The notes under the pieces were generated by a model. That model worked only from the letters and a program-made list of their open reading frames with translations. It was not told where the DNA came from and did no database searches. The position numbers and the translations under genes are program-made. From an uncultured Ignavibacteria bacterium (lineage in GTDB: Bacteria > Bacteroidota > Ignavibacteria > Ignavibacteriales > Ignavibacteriaceae): a stretch of 9,537 nt of DNA. Numbering within the stretch: position 1 is the first letter of the stretch; each line of letters starts with the position of its first letter. Where the stretch lies: assembly GCA_937996765.1 (NCBI GenBank), contig CALKUG010000402.1, positions 1 to 9,537 of the forward strand, read 5' to 3'. Shown here in pieces: positions 1 to 6,559 of this stretch.

Positions 1-332
1 GCGGTGTTAAATGCAAGAATTGGCTCAACACCGTTGAGATTCTGAGGGTTAAGTGGAAGATAACCTTGCAGCAATTGAATAGCGAGCACAAGTAAAATAC
101 CAATTATATTAAAGCTGAGAAGTGCGAACAAATATTTCTTCCAATCCATAGTTTCAAACGCTTGTTTCCCTAAACCCTTATAGATAAGGTTTTCAAGCCA
201 GCCAAAAATTGGCGTTAAAAAGTGCTTTTCTGCAGTAAGAACTTTGTAAAATGCAGAACCCATAAATGGCGCAAGTACACTAAGCACCAAGAGGTAGATA
301 AAAACTTGAATAAAATCATTTATTGTAAACAT
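1..332 (-). CDS. kdpA: KdpA, potassium-transporting ATPase subunit A (N-terminal part, runs off the left edge)
   Basis: This is the first 110 codons of KdpA, the membrane subunit that selects and conducts potassium in the high-affinity KdpFABC pump. I translated the minus strand from the ATG at 332. The protein opens with a hydrophobic helix (about residues 8-24), then carries a DWKKYL stretch (63-68), a second helix (69-90) and the family signature YLPLNPQ (91-97), and ends in LAFNT, where KdpA normally reads on into its first selectivity-filter loop. The reading frame is open to base 1, so it is cut by the window and not truncated biologically. The Shine-Dalgarno AGGTGA overlaps the kdpF stop codon and only 8 bases separate the two genes, which suggests translational coupling. 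The rest of KdpA, KdpB, KdpC and any KdpD/KdpE regulators would lie to the left. Confidence 0.93.
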   Translation of the reverse strand, partial: MFTINDFIQVFIYLLVLSVLAPFMGSAFYKVLTAEKHFLTPIFGWLENLIYKGLGKQAFETMDWKKYLFALLSFNIIGILLVLAIQLLQGYLPLNPQNLNGVEPILAFNT

Positions 333-336
333 ATCT

Positions 337-342
337 TCACCT
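337..342 (-). promoter_or_regulatory. Shine-Dalgarno of kdpA overlapping the kdpF stop codon
   Basis: Read on the minus strand the sequence is TAGGTGAAGATATG: the AGGTGA ribosome-binding site shares its AG with the TAG stop of kdpF and sits just before the kdpA ATG at 332. This is the strongest ribosome-binding site in the left part of the window. It fixes the kdpA start and implies that ribosomes finishing kdpF help to load kdpA. Confidence 0.75.
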
Positions 343-436
343 AAAATTTCTCTGGATAAAAAAGGGTGTATATTAAATATCCAAGGACGAACACAGCCAT
401 CACAAGGGCGAGAACTAATTCGAATGTTGTTTCCAT
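341..436 (-). CDS. kdpF: KdpF, small accessory subunit of the Kdp potassium ATPase
   Basis: A 31-residue open frame on the minus strand, directly upstream of kdpA. It encodes a single hydrophobic helix (about residues 6-26) with the pattern GYLIYTLFYPEKF at its C-terminus, closely resembling the GYLVYAL...F ending of E. coli KdpF. In the known complex KdpF is a one-helix peptide lying against KdpA that stabilises the membrane assembly. The ATG at 436 is the only possible start: upstream in frame there is no ATG, GTG or TTG before a TAA at 452-454. The ribosome-binding site is poor, with no GGAG-like motif. Length, composition and position as the first gene before kdpA all fit the family. A gene this short is easily missed by automatic annotation. 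As the first gene of the operon, its promoter should lie in the divergent region to the right. Confidence 0.88.
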   Translation of the reverse strand: METTFELVLALVMAVFVLGYLIYTLFYPEKF

Positions 437-554
437 TGGTAACTCATAACTTTAGTAAATTAACAGTACTAAACTACCGTGTAGGTTATAAGTATGCTGT
501 AAAGAGAATGGGTTTTGGTATAAAGATTTTATAAAGACATTGATTTTTATATTC

Positions 555-568
555 GAGAAAAATTTCTC
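555..568. repeat. Short inverted repeat in the divergent region (possible operator)
   Basis: GAGAAA and TTTCTC arms of 6 bases separated by AA, nearly central between the two divergent operons. It has the form of a small operator for a dimeric regulator. In such AT-rich DNA a 6-base arm can occur by chance, so no role is claimed. Confidence 0.3.
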
Positions 569-744
569 AAAATGTGGATTCTTTTATTATTTTTTGACAA
601 AGTTTCTTAACTTTAGGAATTAGTAATCAGGTTTTTATTCTCTTTCTTCTAATAATGCCCCAAAAAATGGAATAATTTCCCTGAATACTCATAAATCCAT
701 TGGTACGGTTTTTGCGAAATTTTTATCGATTATGTCTTTAAAAT

Positions 745-748
745 GGAG
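745..748 (+). promoter_or_regulatory. Shine-Dalgarno deciding the epimerase start
   Basis: GGAG lies 2 bases before the ATG at 751 and 8 bases before the in-frame ATG at 757. A spacing of 8 is normal and 2 is too tight for initiation, so 757 is the preferred start. The protein differs by only two residues (MK). Confidence 0.6.
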
Positions 749-756
749 TAATGAAG

Positions 757-1170
757 ATGAAGCCAACACATATAGAGCATATTGGTATAGCTGTACAGAA
801 TTTAGAAGAAGCTATCACCTTTTATGAAAAATTATTAGGATCGAAGTGCTACGCTATTGAAGAAGTAGCAGATCAAAAGGTTAAAACTGCTTTTTTCAAA
901 GTAGGCGAAACTAAAATAGAATTATTAGAATCCACAGCCCCTGATGGGCCGATTGGCAAATTTATCGAAAACAAAGGGCAGGGCATCCATCACATTGCTT
1001 TTGCTGTTGACGGATTAACTTCAGAAGGGCTTGCAGCCAAAGAAGAAGAGGGAATTCGTGTGATAGATAAAGCCCCACGTAAAGGCGCCGAAGGATTAAA
1101 TATTGCATTTTTGCATCCAAAATCAACTTTTGGTGTATTAACTGAGCTCTGCGAGCATCCCAAATCATAA
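757..1170 (+). CDS. mce: Methylmalonyl-CoA epimerase
   Basis: A 137-residue protein of the vicinal oxygen chelate fold. It interconverts the (R) and (S) forms of methylmalonyl-CoA in the cytoplasm, linking the B12-dependent mutase to the carboxylase or decarboxylase step. The two beta-alpha-beta-beta-beta modules are visible: the first begins HIEHIGIAV (5-13), the second GIHHIAFAV (77-85). Likely metal ligands are His8, Glu55 in the IELLE strand, one of His78/His79, and Glu130 in LTELCE, matching the known His/Gln(Glu)/His/Glu set of the family. The length is typical. The start at 757 is chosen from ribosome-binding-site spacing; 751 is the alternative. It is the first gene of a four-gene operon, 57 bases before the carboxyltransferase, which is the usual partner and supports the assignment over other glyoxalase-like proteins. 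Confidence 0.93.
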   Translation: MKPTHIEHIGIAVQNLEEAITFYEKLLGSKCYAIEEVADQKVKTAFFKVGETKIELLESTAPDGPIGKFIENKGQGIHHIAFAVDGLTSEGLAAKEEEGIRVIDKAPRKGAEGLNIAFLHPKSTFGVLTELCEHPKS

Positions 1171-1214
1171 CTGACAATTATTTTTATTTAGTATCAACCA
1201 TTAAAGAACAGGTT

Positions 1215-1218
1215 GGAG
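1215..1218 (+). promoter_or_regulatory. Shine-Dalgarno deciding the carboxyltransferase start
   Basis: GGAG sits 9 bases before the ATG at 1228. The longer alternative, a TTG at 1213, would overlap this motif and has no ribosome-binding site of its own. The start is therefore placed at 1228. Confidence 0.7.
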
Positions 1219-1227
1219 ATAACCAAT

Positions 1228-2784
1228 ATGATTCAAGATAAAATAGAAGAATTAAACAAACTTCGCGAACAAGCGCTTTTGGGCGGTGGTCAAAGAAGAA
1301 TTGATGCACAACACAAAAAAGGTAAATTAACCGCACGTGAGAGAATTGAAAAAATGCTCGATCCGGGTACCTTTGAAGAGTTTGATATGTTTGTAACACA
1401 CCGTTGCGAAGATTTCGACTTAGGCAAAGAACAATACCTTTCTGATGGTGTGGTTACCGGTTACGGTAAAATTGACGGAAAATTAGTTTACGTATTCTCA
1501 CAAGATTTTACCGTATTTGGCGGTTCGCTTTCAGAGATGTACGCAACAAAAATTTGCAAAGTAATGGATAAAGCACTTAAAGTTGGTGCCCCCATTATTG
1601 GAATTAACGATTCGGGCGGAGCTCGTATTCAAGAAGGCGTACTTTCGTTGGCAGGATATGCAGAAATATTCGAACGCAACATTATGGCTTCGGGTGTTAT
1701 TCCCCAAATTTCAGCCATTTTTGGTCCTTGCGCCGGTGGTGCGGTTTATTCACCTGCACTCACAGATTTTATTATCATGTCAAAAAATACCAGCTACATG
1801 TTTGTAACAGGTCCTAAGGTTGTTAAAACCGTAACAGGCGAAGTTGTTACAACTGAAGAGCTTGGCGGAGCTTACACACATGGTACAAAATCAGGTGTAA
1901 CCCACTTTATTGCTGAAAACGAAGAAGAAGGTCTCTTGCTTATCCGCAAATTGTTGAGCTACTTGCCTCAGAACAATATGGAAGACCCTCAGACAATACC
2001 TTGTGACGACCCTATCGATAGAGCTGACGATGCATTAAACACAATTATTCCTGATAACCCAAGCAAACCATACGATGTAAAAGACGTAATACACGGTATA
2101 GTGGATCATGGTGAATTTCTTGAAGTTCAACGTTATTATGCCCCAAATATTGTTACAGGTTTTGCACGTTTTAACGGTATGTCGGTTGGTATTGTTGCCA
2201 ATCAACCCAGTTATTTAGCAGGCGTTTTAGATATTAACTCCTCACGTAAAGGTGCACGTTTTGTTCGCTTCTGCGATGCATTTAATATTCCGATTGTAAC
2301 ATTGGTTGACGTACCAGGATTTTTACCAGGTACAGGTCAAGAGTACGGCGGAATTATTATTCATGGTGCTAAATTATTGTTTGCATACGGCGAAGCCACC
2401 GTTCCAAAAATTACCGTAATCTTGCGTAAAGCATACGGCGGTGCTTATGATGTAATGGGCTCCAAACATCTCCGTGCAGATATTAATTATGCATGGCCAA
2501 ATGCAGAGATTGCAGTAATGGGACCTAAAGGTGCTATCGAAATTCTTTATTCTAAAGAACTTGAAGCACAGCCCTCAGATGAAGCAAAAGCACAGTTTAT
2601 CGCAGAAAAAGAAGCAGACTACCGCGACAAGTTTGCATCACCTTATGTAGCAGCCAAATTTGGTTACATAGATGATGTAATTGAGCCAAAGCAGACACGC
2701 TTCCGCATTGCACGGGCTTTGGAATCACTCCAAACTAAAAGAGATGTTATGCCTGCCAAAAAACATGCTAATATTCCATTATAA
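1228..2784 (+). CDS. mmdA: Methylmalonyl-CoA decarboxylase alpha / propionyl-CoA carboxylase beta subunit (carboxyltransferase)
   Basis: A 518-residue biotin-dependent acyl-CoA carboxyltransferase with two crotonase-type domains, a typical full length. It moves a carboxyl group between methylmalonyl-CoA (or propionyl-CoA) and biotin on the carrier protein. Visible motifs are SGGARIQEG (129-137) and GPCAGGAVYSPAL (166-178) in the N-terminal acyl-CoA half, RKAYGGAYDVMGSKH (400-414) in the C-terminal biotin half, and the family tail KKHANIPL. Asp408 in GGAYDVM corresponds, as I recall it, to the aspartate that favours propionyl- over acetyl-CoA in PccB/AccD5 enzymes. Neighbours are the epimerase upstream and a small OadG-like subunit 17 bases downstream, then a biotin carrier, which is the gene set of Bacteroidota decarboxylase clusters. 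Decarboxylase and carboxylase forms cannot be told apart from this subunit alone. Family membership is certain; direction of reaction is inference. Confidence 0.95.
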   Translation: MIQDKIEELNKLREQALLGGGQRRIDAQHKKGKLTARERIEKMLDPGTFEEFDMFVTHRCEDFDLGKEQYLSDGVVTGYGKIDGKLVYVFSQDFTVFGGSLSEMYATKICKVMDKALKVGAPIIGINDSGGARIQEGVLSLAGYAEIFERNIMASGVIPQISAIFGPCAGGAVYSPALTDFIIMSKNTSYMFVTGPKVVKTVTGEVVTTEELGGAYTHGTKSGVTHFIAENEEEGLLLIRKLLSYLPQNNMEDPQTIPCDDPIDRADDALNTIIPDNPSKPYDVKDVIHGIVDHGEFLEVQRYYAPNIVTGFARFNGMSVGIVANQPSYLAGVLDINSSRKGARFVRFCDAFNIPIVTLVDVPGFLPGTGQEYGGIIIHGAKLLFAYGEATVPKITVILRKAYGGAYDVMGSKHLRADINYAWPNAEIAVMGPKGAIEILYSKELEAQPSDEAKAQFIAEKEADYRDKFASPYVAAKFGYIDDVIEPKQTRFRIARALESLQTKRDVMPAKKHANIPL

Positions 2785-2801
2785 GAAAGACGGAGTAATA
2801 A

Positions 2802-3032
2802 ATGGCATTGTTCAAAAAGAAAGAAGACGCTACCCCGGTACAAGCTGCACCCTCAGCCCCTGCAAATGATGCAGAAGTTGCAGCGGCAATCGGTTTAGCC
2901 GTTAATCTGTACCTTGATTCGCTAAAAGCAGCAGAATCAAGTGCAGAGATTGTGCAGAAAGTTCAAAAAACATATTCTTCGTGGAGTGCTAAGCACTTGC
3001 TAATGCGTAAGCACCCGAGAAATTGGCAATAA
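2802..3032 (+). CDS. Small OadG/MmdD-like subunit without a membrane segment
   Basis: A 76-residue protein. After a basic start (MALFKKK) and an Ala/Pro-rich linker (about 8-22) comes a predicted helix, EVAAAIGLAVNLYLDSL (24-40), and a basic C-terminal segment with the pattern YSSWSAKHLLMRKHPRNW (58-75). This resembles the cytoplasmic tail of OadG/MmdD gamma or delta subunits, which end in similar Trp-containing basic stretches, but the usual N-terminal transmembrane helix is absent. It probably helps to hold carboxyltransferase and biotin carrier together; this is inference from family and position. GGAG lies 6 bases before the ATG. It is 17 bases after mmdA and 19 bases before the biotin carrier gene, so co-transcription is expected. 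The similarity is short, so the family call is moderate. Confidence 0.7.
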   Translation: MALFKKKEDATPVQAAPSAPANDAEVAAAIGLAVNLYLDSLKAAESSAEIVQKVQKTYSSWSAKHLLMRKHPRNWQ

Positions 3033-3051
3033 GTGAAAGGTTTTATTATCA

Positions 3052-3486
3052 ATGAAAAAGTTCAAATTAAAAATAAACAGTAACGAGTACAACGTTGAAG
3101 TACTTGGTATTGACGGAGCTCAAGCTCAGGTTACCGTTAACGGCACCCAATATGATGTTGAATTAGATCAGAAAATGGCACGTCCTATAACTCCAAAATT
3201 AGTACGTTCGGCAGTTTCGCCTGCAACTGACCAACATCCATCCGAAAGCAAAACCGGTCGCGGTGGCGGTTCGGGTACAGTGAAGTCACCACTTCCTGGT
3301 ACTATTCTCAGCATACTGGTTCAACCAGGTGATAAAGTTACTGTTGGTCAAAAACTTCTTGTGCTCGAAGCCATGAAGATGGAAAACAACGTCAACGCTG
3401 CCAAAGATGGTACTGTGAAATCTATCAAAGTTAACAAAGGCGATTCTGTTATGGAAGGCGATTTGTTAATGGAGATTGGCGACTAA
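3052..3486 (+). CDS. Biotin carboxyl carrier protein (MmdC/PccA-BCCP type)
   Basis: A 144-residue carrier that shuttles carboxybiotin between active sites of the complex encoded by this operon. Residues 1-45 form a small beta-rich domain (NEYNVEVLGIDG, NGTQYDVEL) typical of decarboxylase-type carriers. Residues 46-76 are a flexible Pro/Ser/Gly linker. Residues 77-143 are the biotinyl-lipoyl domain, opening with VKSPLPGTI and carrying the biotinylation motif EAMKMEN, with Lys109 as the residue to be biotinylated. The mirrored half-motif and closing DLLMEIGD are intact. A weak Shine-Dalgarno, AAAGG, lies about 11 bases before the ATG. It is the last gene before a strong terminator, so a membrane beta subunit or a biotin carboxylase is not part of this transcript. 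It could be named mmdC, or accB by generic pipelines. Confidence 0.93.
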   Translation: MKKFKLKINSNEYNVEVLGIDGAQAQVTVNGTQYDVELDQKMARPITPKLVRSAVSPATDQHPSESKTGRGGGSGTVKSPLPGTILSILVQPGDKVTVGQKLLVLEAMKMENNVNAAKDGTVKSIKVNKGDSVMEGDLLMEIGD

Positions 3487-3510
3487 CAACCGCTTAGTTC
3501 CCATTTTTTC

Positions 3511-3550
3511 AACCGCCTATTATGTAATGTAGTAGGCGGTTTGTTATTTT
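3511..3550 (+). terminator. Rho-independent terminator of the methylmalonyl-CoA operon
   Basis: A perfect 9-base-pair stem, AACCGCCTA (3511-3519) with TAGGCGGTT (3533-3541), is followed by TGTTATTTT. It starts 24 bases after the stop codon of the biotin carrier gene. The G+C-rich centre in an AT-rich gap and the T-rich tail make it the clearest terminator in the window. Confidence 0.85.
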
Positions 3551-3571
3551 AAACACATAAAAAATTATAAA
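3541..3571 (+). promoter_or_regulatory. Possible promoter of the secreted amidase gene
   Basis: TTGTTA (3541-3546) and TATAAA (3566-3571) are 19 bases apart, upstream of the start at 3596, and follow the terminator, where a new promoter is needed. The match is weak, the first hexamer overlaps the terminator tail, and AT-rich DNA gives such hits by chance. Confidence 0.22.
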
Positions 3572-3595
3572 AAATCTTTAAATGTTGGAAATTCT

Positions 3596-6550
3596 ATGAT
3601 TCGTTTTTTCTCTTTGGTGCTGTCGGTATTGGCAGTCTTCGTTTTTACTGTGAGTGCACAGGTTAATTCGATAAAAAAACTTGATGATATTAAGTCAAAT
3701 TTTAAAGAGCTTTCGATTTCGAAGAATTTCCCACCCCGAACGAAAATTTCGGATATCTCTTTTGATGAAAAGAAAGAAGTTGTATCCATTGCTCTCACCA
3801 AAGAAGCACTTGGCAGATATTACCGCGAGGAAGATGTACTTCAAATCTCTACACTTTTCAAGGGTTTAGTAGATCAAGTATTAAAACAGCGTTACAGCAT
3901 GGCCATTTCTGTCGCTCAGACTCCTATAGAAGAACTCATACCGAATTTTTACAGAACATCCACACCCTTGGATATGAACAGGTTACCTAAGGGTGCTCAG
4001 GGGCAACAGATTGTGTTAAATACCAGTAGGCCTTACTCGATTATTTCAGGACTTCAGGATAGGAATCTTGCACTTTGGCAGAGTCATGGTTGGTACTATG
4101 CACAGGATGTTGATAGGTGGGAGTGGCAACGCGCAAGGTTGTTCCAGACCGTTGAAGACCTTCTCCCAATGTCGTTTATAGTACCTTATTTATTGCCTAT
4201 GCTCGAAAATTCTGGTGCGAATGTATATGTACCAAGGGAACGCGATTTCCAAATTGAAGAAGTTATTATTGATAACGATGACCAAACAGATATTCAAAAA
4301 AAGAAACTTGTTCTATTAGGTAAGGATAAAGCAAACTGGAAAAACGAAGTTGGCAGAGGATTTAAGAAATTTGGAGAGGAGCTTGGTGACGGAATTAATC
4401 CCTTTATGCAAGGCTCCTATCAATCAATTGAAGGCCATGCCTCCGAAACCGCCTCAATCAAATACATACCAATGGTTAAACAACACGGCGACTTTGGAGT
4501 ATATATCTCTTTTGCCAGCCTTGAAAATTCCTGCAGAGAAGTGCTGTATAAGGTATATCATTCAGGTGGAGTTACCGAATTTATTATTAATCAAACCATG
4601 GGCGGCTTTACTTGGATATATTTGGGTAAATTTAACTTTGATGCCAATTCTACAAAACAAGGTGTAGAAATATCCAATAAAACCAATGATAAAAACACGA
4701 TTATCACCACCGATGCCGTAAGATTTGGTGGAGGTATGGGGGTTGTTTCAAAAGGCGGTAGAACCAGCGGACGTCCCAAATATGTTGAAGGTGCTCGTTA
4801 TTGGTTGCAATTTGCGGGTATGCCCGATACGTTAGTTTATTATCTTAATGGAGGTATAAATGATTATACCGACGACTATCAATCGCGTGCCGAATACGGA
4901 AACTATTTAATGGGCTCACCTAATGGCCCCAACAGAGAGCGAAACAACCCGGGATTAGGAATTCCGATTGATGCCATGATGGCTTTCCATACCGATGCCG
5001 GAACAACTCCTAACGACTCCTCCATTGGAACTTTACTAATATATAGCCGAACCGGTACTGATAAGGATCCGGACTTCCCTACAGGGTATAGCCGTTTGGC
5101 AAATAGAGATTTTGCTGACATTATGCAGACTCAAATTGTGAATGATATACAAGCTCTGTACGACCCCACCTGGACACGTCGAGATACAAGAGAGGCTACC
5201 TATAGTGAAAGCTCTCGGCCTAACACGCCTGCTGTATTACTCGAGCTACTATCCCATCAAAATTTTTGGGAAATACAGTTTGCGCAGCATCCTGAATTTA
5301 AATTTTCGGTATCGAGGTCGATATACAAAGCAATTCTCAAGTTTTTAAGTAAACAATACGGTGTCAGTTATACAGTTCATCCGCTACCGGTTAAAAATGC
5401 TTCGGCTCTATTAACTAAGGGCGGAGCAGTAGAATTAAAATGGGAGCCTACAGCTGATGCCCTCGAGCTAACAGCTGACCCTGACAAATATATTATTTAT
5501 AAAGCAATTGGTAAATCAGGATTTGATAACGGAACTGTTACCAATAGAAATAGCTACACGGTATCCGGACTGGAAAAAGGAAAAATTTACAGATTTAAAA
5601 TTGCTGCTGCAAACAGCGGTGGTGAAAGTATGCAATCAGAAGAACTATCGGTTTGCTATCAAGGCGAAAAAGCTAATGAGGCATTAATTGTTAATAATTT
5701 CACACGGTTGGATATTCCGGCTGTTATTGATGAACCTGATTTCCGAGGTTTTGTAAATGTTATTGATGAAGGTGTACAGGAAGGCATTTATGCAGGATAT
5801 GTAGGGGAACAATATGATTATAATCCCCAGTCACCTTTTACAACCAATGATATGCCCGGTCACGGAGCTTCATTTGCTTCTTTTGAAACTGAAAGAGCAA
5901 GAGGAAATTCGTTTGATTTTACAGATGACCATGGCGAGTCGTTTGTGAAATTGGGTTGGAGTTATTCGTCTATGTCGATAGGCGCGTTTGAAAAAATTAC
6001 TCCTTCTGTTGAACGCTATGAAGTAATAGATTTACTCTGCGGAGAGCAAAAGCAAACCAAATTATTAGGAAAACAAGCCGGCCAACGGAAACACGCGGTA
6101 TTCAGTCCTATTTTACGTAGAAAATTGGATGAGTGGTTTAAATCCTCAGGTAATGTTATCATAACAGGAGCATATATAACAACAGATCCGTTTGAATCAC
6201 CTGATAACGACACAACTGATTTGTTTTTCGTAAAGTCCAAATTAAAAGTTGTTCATACTTCGGGTAAGGCTGCTCAAAATGGAGAGATGATTATTACAAA
6301 GTCGAAAGAACGCATATTGTTCAATCAAGATTATAACGAGCAGAATTATCGTGTTGAATCGCCTGGAGCTTTTAATCCAATAGATGGAGCAAGCACATTT
6401 ATCCGTTATTCCGAAAATGATTTTTCAGCAGGAGTGTTTTTTAAAAAGAAATATGGAGTTGCACTTTTAGGTGTTCCTCTTGAAGTAATCTATGAAGAAG
6501 AACAACGGACAGAGGTTCTCCGCAGAATGTTAAAAGGCCTTGGGTTTTAA
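3596..6550 (+). CDS. Secreted Amidase_3-type N-acetylmuramoyl-L-alanine amidase with golvesin-like insert and FN3 domain
   Basis: A 984-residue exported protein. A signal peptide covers residues 1-21, with cleavage likely at VSA|Q. Residues about 155-215 and 400-590 look like two halves of an Amidase_3 zinc hydrolase, which cuts the bond between muramic acid and the peptide of peptidoglycan. Probable zinc ligands are His164 (QSHGW), Glu187 (TVEDL) and His465 (FHTDAG); Glu550 (PAVLLELLSHQ) is the likely catalytic acid. Between the halves, about 285-385, sits a golvesin/xanthan-lyase-type beta domain (FINQ..GGFTWIYLGKFNF, then TTDAVRFGGG). An FN3-like domain follows at about 595-690. Residues 695-984 are an extra region that I do not recognise as a named fold, with PGHGASF, HGESF and a Rossmann-like LLGVPLE strand near the end. 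Related Bacteroidota proteins are often annotated as xanthan lyase, which the active-site residues do not support. It lies alone between the terminator and a convergent gene. Confidence 0.82.
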   Translation: MIRFFSLVLSVLAVFVFTVSAQVNSIKKLDDIKSNFKELSISKNFPPRTKISDISFDEKKEVVSIALTKEALGRYYREEDVLQISTLFKGLVDQVLKQRYSMAISVAQTPIEELIPNFYRTSTPLDMNRLPKGAQGQQIVLNTSRPYSIISGLQDRNLALWQSHGWYYAQDVDRWEWQRARLFQTVEDLLPMSFIVPYLLPMLENSGANVYVPRERDFQIEEVIIDNDDQTDIQKKKLVLLGKDKANWKNEVGRGFKKFGEELGDGINPFMQGSYQSIEGHASETASIKYIPMVKQHGDFGVYISFASLENSCREVLYKVYHSGGVTEFIINQTMGGFTWIYLGKFNFDANSTKQGVEISNKTNDKNTIITTDAVRFGGGMGVVSKGGRTSGRPKYVEGARYWLQFAGMPDTLVYYLNGGINDYTDDYQSRAEYGNYLMGSPNGPNRERNNPGLGIPIDAMMAFHTDAGTTPNDSSIGTLLIYSRTGTDKDPDFPTGYSRLANRDFADIMQTQIVNDIQALYDPTWTRRDTREATYSESSRPNTPAVLLELLSHQNFWEIQFAQHPEFKFSVSRSIYKAILKFLSKQYGVSYTVHPLPVKNASALLTKGGAVELKWEPTADALELTADPDKYIIYKAIGKSGFDNGTVTNRNSYTVSGLEKGKIYRFKIAAANSGGESMQSEELSVCYQGEKANEALIVNNFTRLDIPAVIDEPDFRGFVNVIDEGVQEGIYAGYVGEQYDYNPQSPFTTNDMPGHGASFASFETERARGNSFDFTDDHGESFVKLGWSYSSMSIGAFEKITPSVERYEVIDLLCGEQKQTKLLGKQAGQRKHAVFSPILRRKLDEWFKSSGNVIITGAYITTDPFESPDNDTTDLFFVKSKLKVVHTSGKAAQNGEMIITKSKERILFNQDYNEQNYRVESPGAFNPIDGASTFIRYSENDFSAGVFFKKKYGVALLGVPLEVIYEEEQRTEVLRRMLKGLGF

Positions 6551-6559
6551 TCTGAGGTT

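Larger units (their letters stand above)
437..756. promoter_or_regulatory. Divergent AT-rich intergenic region between kdpF and the epimerase gene
   Basis: About 320 bases with no convincing gene on either strand. It must hold the promoters of the kdp operon (leftward) and of the methylmalonyl-CoA operon (rightward). Visible elements are a perfect TTGACA hexamer on the plus strand at 594-599, though with no good -10 hexamer at 16-18 bases spacing, and a 14-base inverted repeat GAGAAA-AA-TTTCTC at 555-568. On the minus strand TATAAC near 497-502 resembles a -10 box but has no -35 partner. I could not assign a transcription start. A KdpE or other operator is possible but not recognisable by eye. 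Confidence 0.5.

Noticed and set aside
594..627. Sigma-70 promoter built on TTGACA at 594-599
   Set aside because: No hexamer at 16-18 bases spacing resembles TATAAT. The best nearby candidates, AGGAAT and TAGTAA, match three of six positions, so it is not listed as a promoter.
1171..1197. Internal promoter between the epimerase and carboxyltransferase (CTGACA and TATCAA)
   Set aside because: Spacing is 15 bases and the second hexamer is weak; the genes fit a single operon without it.
1213..1227. TTG at 1213 as start of the carboxyltransferase
   Set aside because: It overlaps the GGAG ribosome-binding site that serves the ATG at 1228 and would add five residues (MEITN) not expected in the family.
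962..1399. Open frames on the minus strand opposite the epimerase and carboxyltransferase
   Set aside because: They have no ribosome-binding site or recognisable family and lie entirely opposite strongly conserved genes, so they are shadows.
2940..3032. Frameshift in the C-terminal half of the small subunit
   Set aside because: The tail YSSWSAKHLLMRKHPRNW fits the family ending and the next gene is spaced normally, so the frame appears intact.
6530..6550. TTAAAA...TTTTAA inverted repeat at the end of the amidase gene as a terminator
   Set aside because: The stem is only A-T pairs and has no T tract of its own, so it would not be stable enough.
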